Assembly (NCBI GenBank): GCA_002392765.1
Contig: DGHT01000041.1
Coordinates: 412 to 32,754 of the forward strand
Source: Verrucomicrobia bacterium UBA3841
GTDB taxonomy: Bacteria; Verrucomicrobiota; Kiritimatiellia; RFP12; UBA1067
DNA: 32,343 nucleotides
Direction of reading: 5' to 3'
Shown: positions 23,481-31,989 of the stretch, piece by piece
Layout: each line of letters starts with the position of its first letter
How positions within the stretch are numbered: position 1 is the first letter of the stretch
The notes under the pieces: generated by a model
Database searches by the model: none
What the model saw: the letters and a program-made list of their open reading frames with translations, nothing else
Told to the model about the DNA's origin: nothing
Made by a program: the position numbers and the translations under genes

Positions 23481-24565
23481 TTGCAGAGGACGGGGACGAT
23501 CTTCTCGAGGTAGTCCTCGGTGTCGATTTCGACCGTGTACTTGACCGTAGAACCGCTGCGGTCGACTTCCGTCGCTTCGCGCAGAAGTTCGGCGCTCGCT
23601 TTGAACGCTTCGACCGCGTTGTCGTCATTGGCGAATTCTTTGAACAGTTCGCCCGCTCCCGGTATCTTCCTCGTTGCGAAGACGAGCGCGCGCCTTGCCC
23701 CGTCGTTATGCAGCATATCAATGAATACGCGGTTTGAGAACGCCAGAATGTTGAACGCGCTTTCGACAACCTTGGCGAACTCCTTGGAACCGGCGTCGAC
23801 GGTCAGAACCGAGCCGAAGACGTCGTCGGACAGGTTGATGTCCAGCGTGACGTTCTCGATGTCCTTGATCATCTCGGCAAGCTTCTTGTCGCCGCAGGCC
23901 TCGCCGAATTTGTCAAGAGAATCCTCTTCGCCTGCAATCTTGAGAAGCGTCTCGACCTTCGCCGTCTGGATTCTGGCGATGGTATCTCCGCCGATGTCGC
24001 AGAGATCGTCGAAATCGTCCGAGGTCTCGCCCTTGCCGTCTTTGTACAGGGCGATGAGCGATTTAAGCCTGTCTTCGCTGTCTGCGAGGATGATGTAGTC
24101 GTCTTTTACAAGCGCGGCCTTGGACAAGGGAACCGGCAATCCCATGACGCGGTACAGCTTGCATCCTCTTTCTTCGCCGACTTCATCGAACGGCAGGAGA
24201 TCCCGAACCTTCTTGTTGTCGAGAGAGGGAATCTTGCCGTCGAGGTCGCATTTGAGAACGGCCGCAATTTCAGGACCGTACTTGCCCTTGCCGACTGTCA
24301 CGACGAGCCATTCCGCGCCGAAGTTCTTGATGTCTTTCCCGTGTTCTTTCTTGAACTCCTTGAATTTTTTCTCGGCATCTTTGCGCATCTCTTTGGGAAG
24401 CTCGTCGATGACGCATTCGATCACGTCCTCAAGGTTGTCGACCGATGTCTCGAGATCCACGTACGCAGCCGCGACGGTATCCGCGGGGATTTTGGGTTTT
24501 CCGCCGCATCCCGTGAGTACGAGAGCCGTCGAAAGCACGGCGAAAGCCGCCATTATCTTCTTCAT
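23477..24565 (-). CDS. Putative lipoprotein of unknown function
   Basis: The 362-residue product begins MKKIMAAFAVLSTALVLTGC, a lipoprotein signal with lipobox LTGC and lipidated Cys20. The mature part is acidic and lysine-rich, with alternating predicted strands and helices and no family I recognise; the segments about TVAAAYVDLETSVDNLEDVI and DDYIILADSEDRLKSL recall solute- or matrix-exposed domains of uncharacterised PVC lipoproteins. The start at 24565 is chosen because it gives the signal peptide and follows AAAGGAG; the frame opens at 24598. It lies 22 nt after leuS, inside a run of housekeeping genes, which gives no clue to its job. Confidence 0.7.
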   Translation of the reverse strand: MKKIMAAFAVLSTALVLTGCGGKPKIPADTVAAAYVDLETSVDNLEDVIECVIDELPKEMRKDAEKKFKEFKKEHGKDIKNFGAEWLVVTVGKGKYGPEIAAVLKCDLDGKIPSLDNKKVRDLLPFDEVGEERGCKLYRVMGLPVPLSKAALVKDDYIILADSEDRLKSLIALYKDGKGETSDDFDDLCDIGGDTIARIQTAKVETLLKIAGEEDSLDKFGEACGDKKLAEMIKDIENVTLDINLSDDVFGSVLTVDAGSKEFAKVVESAFNILAFSNRVFIDMLHNDGARRALVFATRKIPGAGELFKEFANDDNAVEAFKASAELLREATEVDRSGSTVKYTVEIDTEDYLEKIVPVLCK

Positions 24566-24587
24566 CTTTATTTTCTCCTTTGTTTGT

Positions 24588-27224
24588 TTATTTGACAACG
24601 AAATTGACCATGCGCCCCGGCACGAAAACCGTCTTCACGATAGTTTTCCCTTCCAGGAACTTCGCGACATCCGGATTTGCGGCCGCCGCTTTTTCCGCGA
24701 CATCCGCCGCCGCGCCGGCCGGGATCTTCACGCGCCCTCTCAATTTGCCCATGACCTGCACCGGTATCTCGACCTCGTTCTCCACGAGGGCCGACTCGTC
24801 GTAGCCGGGCCACTTTTCAAACTGGATGGAGCGCGAATGCCCGAGCCCTTCCCAAAGTTCTTCGCAGAGATGCGGTGCGAACGGGGAAAGACAGAGGACG
24901 AACGTCTCGACATACCTGCGCGGCAGGTTTCCGGCCTTTTTCGCCTGCGCCTCCGCGTCGTTGATGAAAATCATCATCGCCGAAATCGCCGTGTTGAAAT
25001 TCATCGTCTCGACGTCCGCCGAGACTTTCTTCACCATGCGGGCGAGCGAAGCGGCCTCTTCCCTGGACATATCCCTGTCCTCGACTGCCGTCTCCGTGAC
25101 CAGCCTGTTCGTGCGCTTGAGGAAACGGAACACGCCCTCAACGCCTTTCGTGGACCATGGTTTGACGGCCTGCAGCGGACCCATGAACATCTCGTACAGA
25201 CGGAGCGAATCCGCTCCCCAGTCGCGGATGACGTCGTCGGGATTGATGACATTCTTGAGCGACTTGGACATCTTCGCCGGGAATTCGACGAGCTCCTCCT
25301 CGGGATTGGGCTCTTTCCCCTCCTCCGCCGGCTCCGCGCCCCACGGCTTCCCGTCGCGCCACGTTATCTTGTCCATGGGGACAAGCACGCCGCGCTTCGT
25401 CTTGTACGCCGTGCCGAGAATCATTCCCTGGTTTACAAGTTTGCGGAAAGGCTCGTCCGTCGGGACGAATCCCAGATCGAACAGCACTTTGTGCCAGAAC
25501 CTGGCGTACAGGAGATGCAGCACTGCATGTTCTGCTCCGCCGACGTACAGATCAACCGGCAGCCACTTTTTAAGAAGCTCCGGATCGGCGAAACATTTGT
25601 CGTTGAGCGGATCGATGTACCTGAGGTAGTACCAGCAGCTGCCTGCCCATTGCGGCATGGTGTTCGTCTCGCGAACACCCTTCTTGCCGGTCTTCGGATC
25701 GACGACGTTCACCCATTCCTTCGCTTTTGCGAGCGGCGGTTCGCCGGTGCCTGTGGGTTTGTAGTCCGCAAGTTCCGGCAGAGTAAGCGGCAGATCTTCT
25801 TCGGGAACGAGCGACTGCGTGCCGTCTTCCCAGTGGATGACCGGGAAAGGTTCGCCCCAATAGCGCTGGCGCGAGAAGAGCCAGTCGCGGAGCTTGTACT
25901 GCGTCTTTGCCCTGCCCACGCCCTTTTCTTCAAGCCACTTAATCATCGCCGGACGCGCCTCTTCGACGGAAAGCCCGTTTAGAAAGCCGGAATTCACCAT
26001 AACCCCGGACGCGATGTCGGTGAAGGCTTTGGAACCGGTGTAGGGCACGCGACCGTTCCCGGTTCCCGGTTCCCCGTTCCCCGTTCCCTGTTCCCCGCTC
26101 TGCGCCACCACCTGGTAGACAGGCAGATTGAATACCTTCGCAAAATCGAAGTCGCGCTCGTCGTGGGCCGGGACCGCCATGATCGCGCCGGTGCCGTAGC
26201 TGGCGAGAACATAGTCTGAAATAAACACGGGCAGCCTGTCCCCGTTCACGGGATTGACGCCCTTGATGCCGCGAAGTTCCACGCCCGTCTTTTCTTTGTT
26301 GAGTTCGGTCCGCTCGAGATCGCTCTTCATAGAAGCCTTGCGGATGTATTCGGAGACCTCGCCGGCGTTCTCTATCAGGCCCTCCTTGAGCCACTTCGCC
26401 ACCAGCTTGTGCTCGGGGCTCACGACCATGTACGTGGCGCCGAAAAGCGTATCGCAGCGGGTTGTGAAGACGGTTACGGTATCTTCCTGCTTTTCAACTT
26501 CGCAACTTTTCAACTTTTCAACTTTGAAGTCGACCAGCGCGCCTGTGGACTTTCCGATCCAGTTGCGCTGCATCTCCTTGATGCCTTCGGGCCAGTCGAG
26601 CTTGTCCAGATCCTTCAGAAGCCTTTCGGCGTATTCCGTGATCTTCAGCATCCACTGCCGCATCGGGCGGCGGATCACGGGATGGTTGCCGCGCTCGGAG
26701 CGTCCGTCTATGACCTCCTCGTTCGCGAGCACGGTGCCGAGCGCGGGGCACCAGTTGACCGGAACCTCGGCCACGTACGCAAGCCCCTTTTTGTAAAGCT
26801 GCTCGAATATCCACTGCGTCCAGCGGTAGTACTTGGGATCGGTCGTGTCTACTTCGCGGTCCCAGTCGTAGCTGAGGCCGATCGAACGGATCTGTTCGCG
26901 GAAGCGCGCGATGTTCTTCGCGGTCGTCACGGCGGGATGCGTGCCTGTTTCGACCGCGTACTGTTCGGCGGGAAGGCCGAATGCGTCCCATCCCATCGGA
27001 TGCAGGACGTTGAAGCCTTTCATGCGCTTGTAGCGGCAGAGGATGTCCGTAGCGGTGTAGCCCTCCGGGTGCCCGACATGCAGTCCCGCCCCCGAAGGAT
27101 ACGGAAACATGTCCAGACAGTAGAATTTCTCTCCCGGGGCGCGGACATCGGTCTTGAAGGTTTTTTCCTCAAGCCATCTCTTCTGCCACTTTTTCTCTAT
27201 CGACGTGAAATTGTAATCGCTCAT
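24588..27224 (-). CDS. leuS: Leucyl-tRNA synthetase with microrepeat insertions
   Basis: The 878-residue class I synthetase charges tRNA-Leu. HIGH motif: HVGH (49-52) after MFPYPSGAGL. KMSKS lies near residue 653 (FPAKMSKSLKNVINPDDVI). The CP1 editing domain runs roughly from 225 to 420, with TTRCDTLFGATY and YGTGAIMAVPAHDERDF. Two insertions stand out inside it: residues about 235-245 (KVEKLKSCEVEK), encoded by 8-bp tandem repeats, and about 378-391 (EQGTGNGEPGTGNG), encoded by six 7-bp repeats. Both leave the frame open. The ATG at 27224 overlaps the plsX stop in ATGA, so it is preferred to the in-frame ATG at 27248. Confidence 0.95.
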   Translation of the reverse strand: MSDYNFTSIEKKWQKRWLEEKTFKTDVRAPGEKFYCLDMFPYPSGAGLHVGHPEGYTATDILCRYKRMKGFNVLHPMGWDAFGLPAEQYAVETGTHPAVTTAKNIARFREQIRSIGLSYDWDREVDTTDPKYYRWTQWIFEQLYKKGLAYVAEVPVNWCPALGTVLANEEVIDGRSERGNHPVIRRPMRQWMLKITEYAERLLKDLDKLDWPEGIKEMQRNWIGKSTGALVDFKVEKLKSCEVEKQEDTVTVFTTRCDTLFGATYMVVSPEHKLVAKWLKEGLIENAGEVSEYIRKASMKSDLERTELNKEKTGVELRGIKGVNPVNGDRLPVFISDYVLASYGTGAIMAVPAHDERDFDFAKVFNLPVYQVVAQSGEQGTGNGEPGTGNGRVPYTGSKAFTDIASGVMVNSGFLNGLSVEEARPAMIKWLEEKGVGRAKTQYKLRDWLFSRQRYWGEPFPVIHWEDGTQSLVPEEDLPLTLPELADYKPTGTGEPPLAKAKEWVNVVDPKTGKKGVRETNTMPQWAGSCWYYLRYIDPLNDKCFADPELLKKWLPVDLYVGGAEHAVLHLLYARFWHKVLFDLGFVPTDEPFRKLVNQGMILGTAYKTKRGVLVPMDKITWRDGKPWGAEPAEEGKEPNPEEELVEFPAKMSKSLKNVINPDDVIRDWGADSLRLYEMFMGPLQAVKPWSTKGVEGVFRFLKRTNRLVTETAVEDRDMSREEAASLARMVKKVSADVETMNFNTAISAMMIFINDAEAQAKKAGNLPRRYVETFVLCLSPFAPHLCEELWEGLGHSRSIQFEKWPGYDESALVENEVEIPVQVMGKLRGRVKIPAGAAADVAEKAAAANPDVAKFLEGKTIVKTVFVPGRMVNFVVK
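26053..26094 (-). repeat. Six tandem 7-bp units inside leuS
   Basis: On the coding strand the units are AGGGAAC, GGGGAAC, GGGGAAC, CGGGAAC, CGGGAAC and GGGAACGG-phase equivalents: six copies of NGGGAAC over 42 bp, with a decayed seventh next to them. Six times seven is divisible by three, so the insertion adds 14 codons without a frameshift. They encode Gly/Asn/Thr/Glu/Pro-rich sequence in a loop of the editing domain. Confidence 0.88.
26492..26523 (-). repeat. Four tandem 8-bp units inside leuS
   Basis: On the coding strand the units are AGTTGAAA, AGTTGAAA, AGTTGCGA and AGTTGAAA, ending in GTTGAAAAGCAG. The unit and this 12-nt end are shared with the intergenic array at 19259-19298. The tract encodes Lys/Glu/Val-rich sequence at the entrance of the editing domain, near residues 235-245. 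Confidence 0.85.
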
Positions 27225-28276
27225 GACTGTTTCTGTTCGCCCGCGCATTCGTTAATCGCTTTTCCGATCTGGCCGGAAACGTCGTTCATCGCCGCCGTGA
27301 CGCCGGCTTTCACTGCGTAGAATATCGCTTTGTGCGTTGAATTGCCATGCGTGATGATCACCGCCCCGGGAACGCCGAGAAGCGGCGCGCCGCCGTAAAC
27401 CTCGGGGTCCATCTGCTTCTTGAGCGAGTTGAAGGCCGGTTTGAGCATCAGCGCGCAGATTTTCCTGAAAAGGCTCTTCTTGAGCTCCGCCTTGATCCAG
27501 CCTCCGATCGCATTGGCGACGGATTCCACCGTCTTGAGCACGACATTGCCGACGAATCCGTCGGCCACGGCCACGTCTATCTCGCCGCCGCAGATGTCGT
27601 GCCCCTCGATGTTCCCCGCGAAATTGATGCCGGGAATCTTCTGGAGCAGAGGATTCGTCTCGTGTATGAGTTCGTTGCCCTTGCACTCCTCGGTGCCGAT
27701 GGAGACGAGTCCGACTTTCGGATTGTCGCGTCCGAGCACCGATTTGGAATAGACGCTGCCCATCACCGCGAACTGGGCGAGCCATTCCGGATGGCAGTCC
27801 ATGTTCGCTCCGGCGTCGAGCAGAAGCAGCGGACGGCTCGGAGACTTCGTCGGCAGCACCATCGCTATCGCGGGGCGCTTGACGCCGGGTATCCTCCCGA
27901 GATTCAGGATCGCGCTCGTCGCGACCGCGCCGGAATTGCCGGCCGACACGAATACGTCCGCCCTGCGCTCCTTTACGAGGCGCATGGCGACGTTTATCGA
28001 GCAGTCCTTCTTCTTGCGGACCGCCTCCACGGGCACATCGTCCATCTCCACCTGGTCGGGCGCATGGACTATTTCCAGCGAGCCGGTTTCTACGGCGCGC
28101 TGGAACATCGCTTTGCGGCTTTTCGCAAAACGGTCGATTTCCCTCTGGATGGCGGCCATCTGGCCGACCAGAAGGATCTTGACGTCCGCTATCCCGCAGG
28201 CGGCCTCAACCGCCCCGACAACTATCTGCTTGGGGGCGTAGTCGCCGCCCATGGCGTCGAGGGCAATGCGAATCAT
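27221..28276 (-). CDS. plsX: Phosphate acyltransferase PlsX
   Basis: The 351-residue product matches PlsX, which makes acyl-phosphate from acyl-ACP for phospholipid synthesis. It opens IRIALDAMGGDYAPKQIV and contains AVATSAILNLGRIPGVKRPA, LLLDAGANMDCHPEWLAQF and NFAGNIEGHDI. Its C-terminal region has GGAPLLGVPGAVIITHGNS. The length is normal. The rpmF stop lies 18 nt upstream and its own stop overlaps the leuS ATG. The yceD-rpmF-plsX order is the common bacterial arrangement; fabH, often next, is replaced here by leuS. Confidence 0.95.
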   Translation of the reverse strand: MIRIALDAMGGDYAPKQIVVGAVEAACGIADVKILLVGQMAAIQREIDRFAKSRKAMFQRAVETGSLEIVHAPDQVEMDDVPVEAVRKKKDCSINVAMRLVKERRADVFVSAGNSGAVATSAILNLGRIPGVKRPAIAMVLPTKSPSRPLLLLDAGANMDCHPEWLAQFAVMGSVYSKSVLGRDNPKVGLVSIGTEECKGNELIHETNPLLQKIPGINFAGNIEGHDICGGEIDVAVADGFVGNVVLKTVESVANAIGGWIKAELKKSLFRKICALMLKPAFNSLKKQMDPEVYGGAPLLGVPGAVIITHGNSTHKAIFYAVKAGVTAAMNDVSGQIGKAINECAGEQKQS

Positions 28277-28294
28277 GGCCGGGACCCCGGAAAA

Positions 28295-28477
28295 TCACTC
28301 CGCCGACTTGAGAACCTTGCGGCCGTTGTAGGCGCCGCACTTGGGGCACGCGCGATGCGTACGCTTCGCCGCACCGCACTCCGGGCACGTGGAGACTTCC
28401 GCGAGAATCGGCTTCTCGAGGGACGCCACACGCTGACGCTTGCGCATCTTCGACACTCTGTTCTTGGGACTTGCCAT
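28295..28477 (-). CDS. rpmF: Ribosomal protein bL32
   Basis: The 60-residue basic protein starts MASPKNRVSKMRKRQRVA and carries the zinc-binding cysteines C31, C34, C44 and C47 (CPECG and CPKCG). This is the zinc-containing form of L32 from the large ribosomal subunit. A GAGAAAAG-type site precedes the ATG. It lies between yceD and plsX as usual, and an internal promoter in yceD can drive it. Confidence 0.95.
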   Translation of the reverse strand: MASPKNRVSKMRKRQRVASLEKPILAEVSTCPECGAAKRTHRACPKCGAYNGRKVLKSAE

Positions 28478-28514
28478 GTTCTTTTCTCCTTCGTTGTTCC
28501 TGTTTCTCCAAGCC

Positions 28515-28946
28515 TCAATCCAGCTTCATCGCGTCGAGGGCGTTCCAGCGCTCGTCGGGTCTGCTTTCGCTCTTCCCGGCGATCCCCGGACACTCCCCGT
28601 CGCAAAGCGGGAAATTCGGCAAATCTAGTATTATACACTCTCTTGCGTCATTGGTCAAATCGAAAAATTGCTCTTTTTTTCCGATTTCGGCGGAAAAAAC
28701 GTAATCCTCGACGACCGTAACCGACTCGAAATCGCGCGCGCAGCGGCTGCAAACCATCGTCCATGCCTGCTCGAGACGCCCTTTCACGAGAAGTTCGTCG
28801 CCGAACATTCTGGCGTGCAGACTGTATTTGGCCGGGCCTTTGGACTTCACGAACTCCTCGTCGAGCTTGACGATGTCCGCCTCGCCGGAAAGCGTCTCGC
28901 CTTCCGGATCCAGTCTCGCCACGTCTATGACAATCTTGTCGTCCAT
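28515..28946 (-). CDS. yceD: YceD/DUF177 family protein
   Basis: The 143-residue product belongs to the DUF177 family encoded upstream of rpmF in most bacteria and linked to 23S rRNA or ribosome assembly. Visible features are GRLEQAWTMVCSRCARDFE with its CxxC pair, the acidic DYVFSAEI segment and CDGECPG near the C-terminus, a second Cys pair as in the family. The panC stop is 4 nt upstream. A promoter for rpmF and plsX lies inside its last third. Confidence 0.8.
   Translation of the reverse strand: MDDKIVIDVARLDPEGETLSGEADIVKLDEEFVKSKGPAKYSLHARMFGDELLVKGRLEQAWTMVCSRCARDFESVTVVEDYVFSAEIGKKEQFFDLTNDARECIILDLPNFPLCDGECPGIAGKSESRPDERWNALDAMKLD
28630..28658 (-). promoter_or_regulatory. Internal promoter in yceD for rpmF-plsX-leuS
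   Basis: On the minus strand TTGACC (28653-28658), a 17-nt spacer and TATAAT (28630-28635) lie within the yceD coding sequence. The predicted start is near 28623, about 146 nt before rpmF. There is no TG extension, but both boxes are close to consensus. Confidence 0.6.
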
Positions 28947-28950
28947 ATTC

Positions 28951-29775
28951 CTACAGAACCCTGTTGTCTATCAATCTCGTCCGTCCGGCGAACGCCGCGA
29001 CAAGCACGCACACGCCCGCCGCCGTCGTTTTGACGTTTTCCAGGGTCGCGCCGTCGACAAATTCCACGTAATCGACCTTGAGCCCGGCCTTTTCAAGCGC
29101 CTTGGAGATGCGCTGACGTTCTTTCGCCGCGCGCCTGCCGGGTTCGACGGAGGCGATCGAGCGCGATATCGCGAGCGCGGACTCCTTCTCCGCTTCGCTC
29201 AGGTACGTGTTTCTGCTCGACAGCGCCAGCCCCGATTTCTCGCGGACTATCGGCGCGACCTTGATTTCGACCGGGAAATTCAGATCCCGCGCCATGCGCT
29301 TTATCACTTGCGCCTGCTGGTAGTCCTTCTGACCGAAAACGGCCGTGTCCGGCTGCACAATATTGAAGAGCTTCGCGACGACCGTGCATACGCCGCGGAA
29401 ATGCCCGGGACGCCTCGCCCCGCACAATCCGGCGGAAAGGCGCTCTTCGTTCACGAACACGGAATGGTCGGGCGCGTACATGGCGGACGGCTCCGGCATG
29501 AATATCGCCGTGGCGCCGGCTTTGCGGCACTTTGCGATATCGGCCTTCGCGTCGCGCGGATATTTGTCGAAATCCTCGTTCGGACCGAACTGGACGGGAT
29601 TTACGAACACGCTGACGACGATCTCGTCGGCCTTCGTTTTCTTCGCCGCGGCGATAAGGCTCAAATGTCCTTCGTGGAGGTAGCCCATCGTGGGGACCAG
29701 CGCAATCTTCGCGCCGGAACGTTTGCGCCCTAGACACCATTTCTGCAATTTGGCGGCATCGTTGAAAATCTTCAT
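28951..29775 (-). CDS. panC: Pantothenate synthetase PanC
   Basis: The 274-residue product condenses pantoate and beta-alanine with ATP for CoA synthesis. The HIGH-like motif is PTMGYLHEGHLSLI (H34, H37), followed by VVSVFVNPVQFGPNEDFDKYPR, then FRGVCTVVAKLFNIVQPD and VFGQKDYQQ. SGLALSSRNTYLS is the KMSKS-like region. The ATG at 29775 overlaps the nfo stop in ATGA. No panB or panD is in the window. Confidence 0.95.
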   Translation of the reverse strand: MKIFNDAAKLQKWCLGRKRSGAKIALVPTMGYLHEGHLSLIAAAKKTKADEIVVSVFVNPVQFGPNEDFDKYPRDAKADIAKCRKAGATAIFMPEPSAMYAPDHSVFVNEERLSAGLCGARRPGHFRGVCTVVAKLFNIVQPDTAVFGQKDYQQAQVIKRMARDLNFPVEIKVAPIVREKSGLALSSRNTYLSEAEKESALAISRSIASVEPGRRAAKERQRISKALEKAGLKVDYVEFVDGATLENVKTTAAGVCVLVAAFAGRTRLIDNRVL

Positions 29776-30626
29776 TTCGCCAGTCCTTTCAGGAGGGCAA
29801 TCTCCTCCTTGTATCCCTGCAGATCGCAGGGCGTTTCTAGGTAGAAGGGAAGATGCTTCAGGAGAGGATGGTTGACCACCCTCGCAAGCGCATCAAGACC
29901 GATCTTGCCCTTGCCTATTTTCTCGTGACGGTCCTTGTGAGACGAAAGGACGTTCATCGAATCGTTGAGATGGACCGCCTTCAGTCTCGAAAGCCCGACT
30001 TCCCCGTCAAACTTCTCCAACACCCCGTCAAGGTCTCCGACTATGTCGTAGCCGCCGTCCCAGACGTGGCACGTGTCGAGGCAGACCCCGAGTTCGGGGG
30101 CGTTGACGCCGCACGCGCGGCATTTTTCCAGCGTGGCGTCGATGACGGCGCGTATTTCGCCGAAATCGCGTCCGACTTCGCTTCCCTTGCCCGACATCGT
30201 TTCGAGCAGGACGGCGGTCGAGAACGGACCCTTCGCGAATATCCGCGAAAGCATGTCCGAAATGAGCGCGATTCCTTTTTCGGCGCCTTGCCCGACATGG
30301 CTGCCGGGATGGAAATTGTACATGGCGCCGGGAGTCGCCTCAAGCCGCTTCAAATCGTCGAGCATCGTCGCTTCCGCGAATTCCCGCACCTTTTCTTCGG
30401 CGCCCGCCGCGTTGAGAGTGTACGGCGCGTGCGCCAGAATGGGGCCGATCCCCTTCGCGGCGGCGTATTCGTTGAAATCGCGCACGTCCCCTTTGTCGAC
30501 AGGCTTCGCCGCCCCGCCGCGCGGATTGCGCGTGAAGAACTGGAATACGCTGGCTCCGATGGATTCCGCCGTCTGCGCCATCGCCATGTATCCGCCGGAG
30601 CTGGAGAGATGACAGCCGATTTTCAT
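29772..30626 (-). CDS. nfo: Deoxyribonuclease IV (apurinic/apyrimidinic endonuclease Nfo)
   Basis: The 284-residue TIM-barrel enzyme cleaves abasic sites in base excision repair using three zinc ions. Metal-site motifs are visible: MKIGCHLSSSGGY, YNFHPGSHVG, LLETMSGKGSEVG, GVCLDTCHVWDGGYDI, VHLNDSMN with SHKDRHEKIGKGKIG, and a final YLETP. The start at 30626 overlaps the cysS stop in ATGA and begins exactly at the family N-terminus. The frame's upstream opening at 31007 only shadows cysS. Confidence 0.95.
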   Translation of the reverse strand: MKIGCHLSSSGGYMAMAQTAESIGASVFQFFTRNPRGGAAKPVDKGDVRDFNEYAAAKGIGPILAHAPYTLNAAGAEEKVREFAEATMLDDLKRLEATPGAMYNFHPGSHVGQGAEKGIALISDMLSRIFAKGPFSTAVLLETMSGKGSEVGRDFGEIRAVIDATLEKCRACGVNAPELGVCLDTCHVWDGGYDIVGDLDGVLEKFDGEVGLSRLKAVHLNDSMNVLSSHKDRHEKIGKGKIGLDALARVVNHPLLKHLPFYLETPCDLQGYKEEIALLKGLAK

Positions 30627-31981
30627 TTCAGTGGAGATACGCTCTGACCTTCTTTGCCGTCCTTCACGGCCCAGCCGAGGGCCGCAATCTCGTTCCTGAG
30701 CCTGTCGGATTCGGCCCAGTTTTTCGCCGCGCGCGCCGCCGCTCTCGCATCCAGGAGGGCTTTCACCCCGGCGGGAACGTCCGCCTCGGCGGATTTGCCG
30801 AAGAATACGACGCCGAGGACTTCGTCCATCCGGCGGAAAACGCCAAGCACGGGACCGCCGCCGTGCGCATTCGTATCGCGCACAAGACCGAAAAGCGCCG
30901 CGTAGGCCCTGGGCGTGTTCAAGTCGTCGTTCACGGCGGCCGTAAAATCGTCGAGATGCTTCTTCGCCCAGTCCGGCGCCTCGCCTTCCGTCGCCTTCGC
31001 CGTGCATTCGTCTATGCGGCGAAGCGATTTGCGGGCGTCCTCAAGCGCGGAGAACGCGAAATTCAGTCCCTGCGAATAATGCGCGTTCGTGAGAACGTAG
31101 CGGATTTCCCTTCCGGTCCATCCCTTTTCCGTAAGATCGCGCAAGGTGAAGAAATTCCCGAGGGATTTGGACATCTTTTCGCCGTTTACGCGCAAATGGG
31201 CGCAATGCATCCACGTGGAGACGAAAGGCTTGCCTGTAGCGGCCTCCGCCTGGGCGATCTCGTTCTCGTGGTGCGGGAAAAGGTTGTCGATGCCGCCCGT
31301 GTGCAAATCGAACGTCTCGCCGAGATACTTCATGGACATCGCCGAACACTCGATATGCCAGCCGGGACGCCCCCTGCCCCACGGAGAATCCCAGCCGACT
31401 GGTCCGTCGGACTCCTCCCACGCCTTCCAAAGCGCGAAGTCTCCGACGTTCTCCTTGTCGTATTCGTCGCCAAGACACCTGGCGCCGGTCTTCTGGTGGT
31501 CGAAATCGATGTGCGCGAGCTTCCCGTATCCGGGGAACTTGCGGACGCTGAAATATACGCTGCCGTCTTCGCTCTTGTACGCTATGCCCTTTTCGACAAG
31601 CTTGGAAACGAGGGCGATCATCTCGGGAATGTGATCCGTCGCAGCCGGATAGACCTCGGCCTTCTGGATGTTGAGGGTCTCCAGATCTGCAAAAAAGGCG
31701 TCCTTGTACTTCTTCGTGTACTCGGTCAGGGGAATGCCCGCTGCGTTCGCTCCGCGGATAGTCTTGTCGTCGACATCCGTAAGGTTCATGACCTGCCGGA
31801 TTTTCATACCGTTGAAAAGGATCGTCCTGCGGAGAATATCCTCGAAGACATAGGCGCGGAAGTTGCCTATGTGCGCGTAGTTGTACACCGTCGGTCCGCA
31901 GGTGTAAAGCCTTATCTCGTTGTTTTCGAGCGGCTTCAACTCCTCCAGACTGCGAGTCAAAGAATTTGTCACTTTCATCAT
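30623..31981 (-). CDS. cysS: Cysteinyl-tRNA synthetase
   Basis: The 452-residue class I synthetase charges tRNA-Cys. Cys28 in LYTCGPTVYN starts the zinc site and HIGN (37-40) is the HIGH motif; GWHIECSAM, THTGGIDN-like LHTGGIDNLFPHHENE complete the zinc and active site. KMSKS lies near residue 270 (GEKMSKSLGNFFTL). Two adjacent ATG codons (31981 and 31978) can start it. No ribosome site precedes them and the predicted transcript start is within about two bases, so the mRNA is probably leaderless. It is the first gene of the long run reaching smpB. Confidence 0.95.
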   Translation of the reverse strand: MMKVTNSLTRSLEELKPLENNEIRLYTCGPTVYNYAHIGNFRAYVFEDILRRTILFNGMKIRQVMNLTDVDDKTIRGANAAGIPLTEYTKKYKDAFFADLETLNIQKAEVYPAATDHIPEMIALVSKLVEKGIAYKSEDGSVYFSVRKFPGYGKLAHIDFDHQKTGARCLGDEYDKENVGDFALWKAWEESDGPVGWDSPWGRGRPGWHIECSAMSMKYLGETFDLHTGGIDNLFPHHENEIAQAEAATGKPFVSTWMHCAHLRVNGEKMSKSLGNFFTLRDLTEKGWTGREIRYVLTNAHYSQGLNFAFSALEDARKSLRRIDECTAKATEGEAPDWAKKHLDDFTAAVNDDLNTPRAYAALFGLVRDTNAHGGGPVLGVFRRMDEVLGVVFFGKSAEADVPAGVKALLDARAAARAAKNWAESDRLRNEIAALGWAVKDGKEGQSVSPLK

Positions 31982-31989
31982 TTCGGAAT

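Noticed and set aside
24120..25982. Plus-strand frame of 620 codons opposite the lipoprotein and leuS
   Set aside because: It runs antisense to two well-supported genes and has no start signal.
26053..26094. Possible CRISPR-like array in leuS
   Set aside because: Units are 7 bp and contiguous without spacers; it is a microsatellite-type array.
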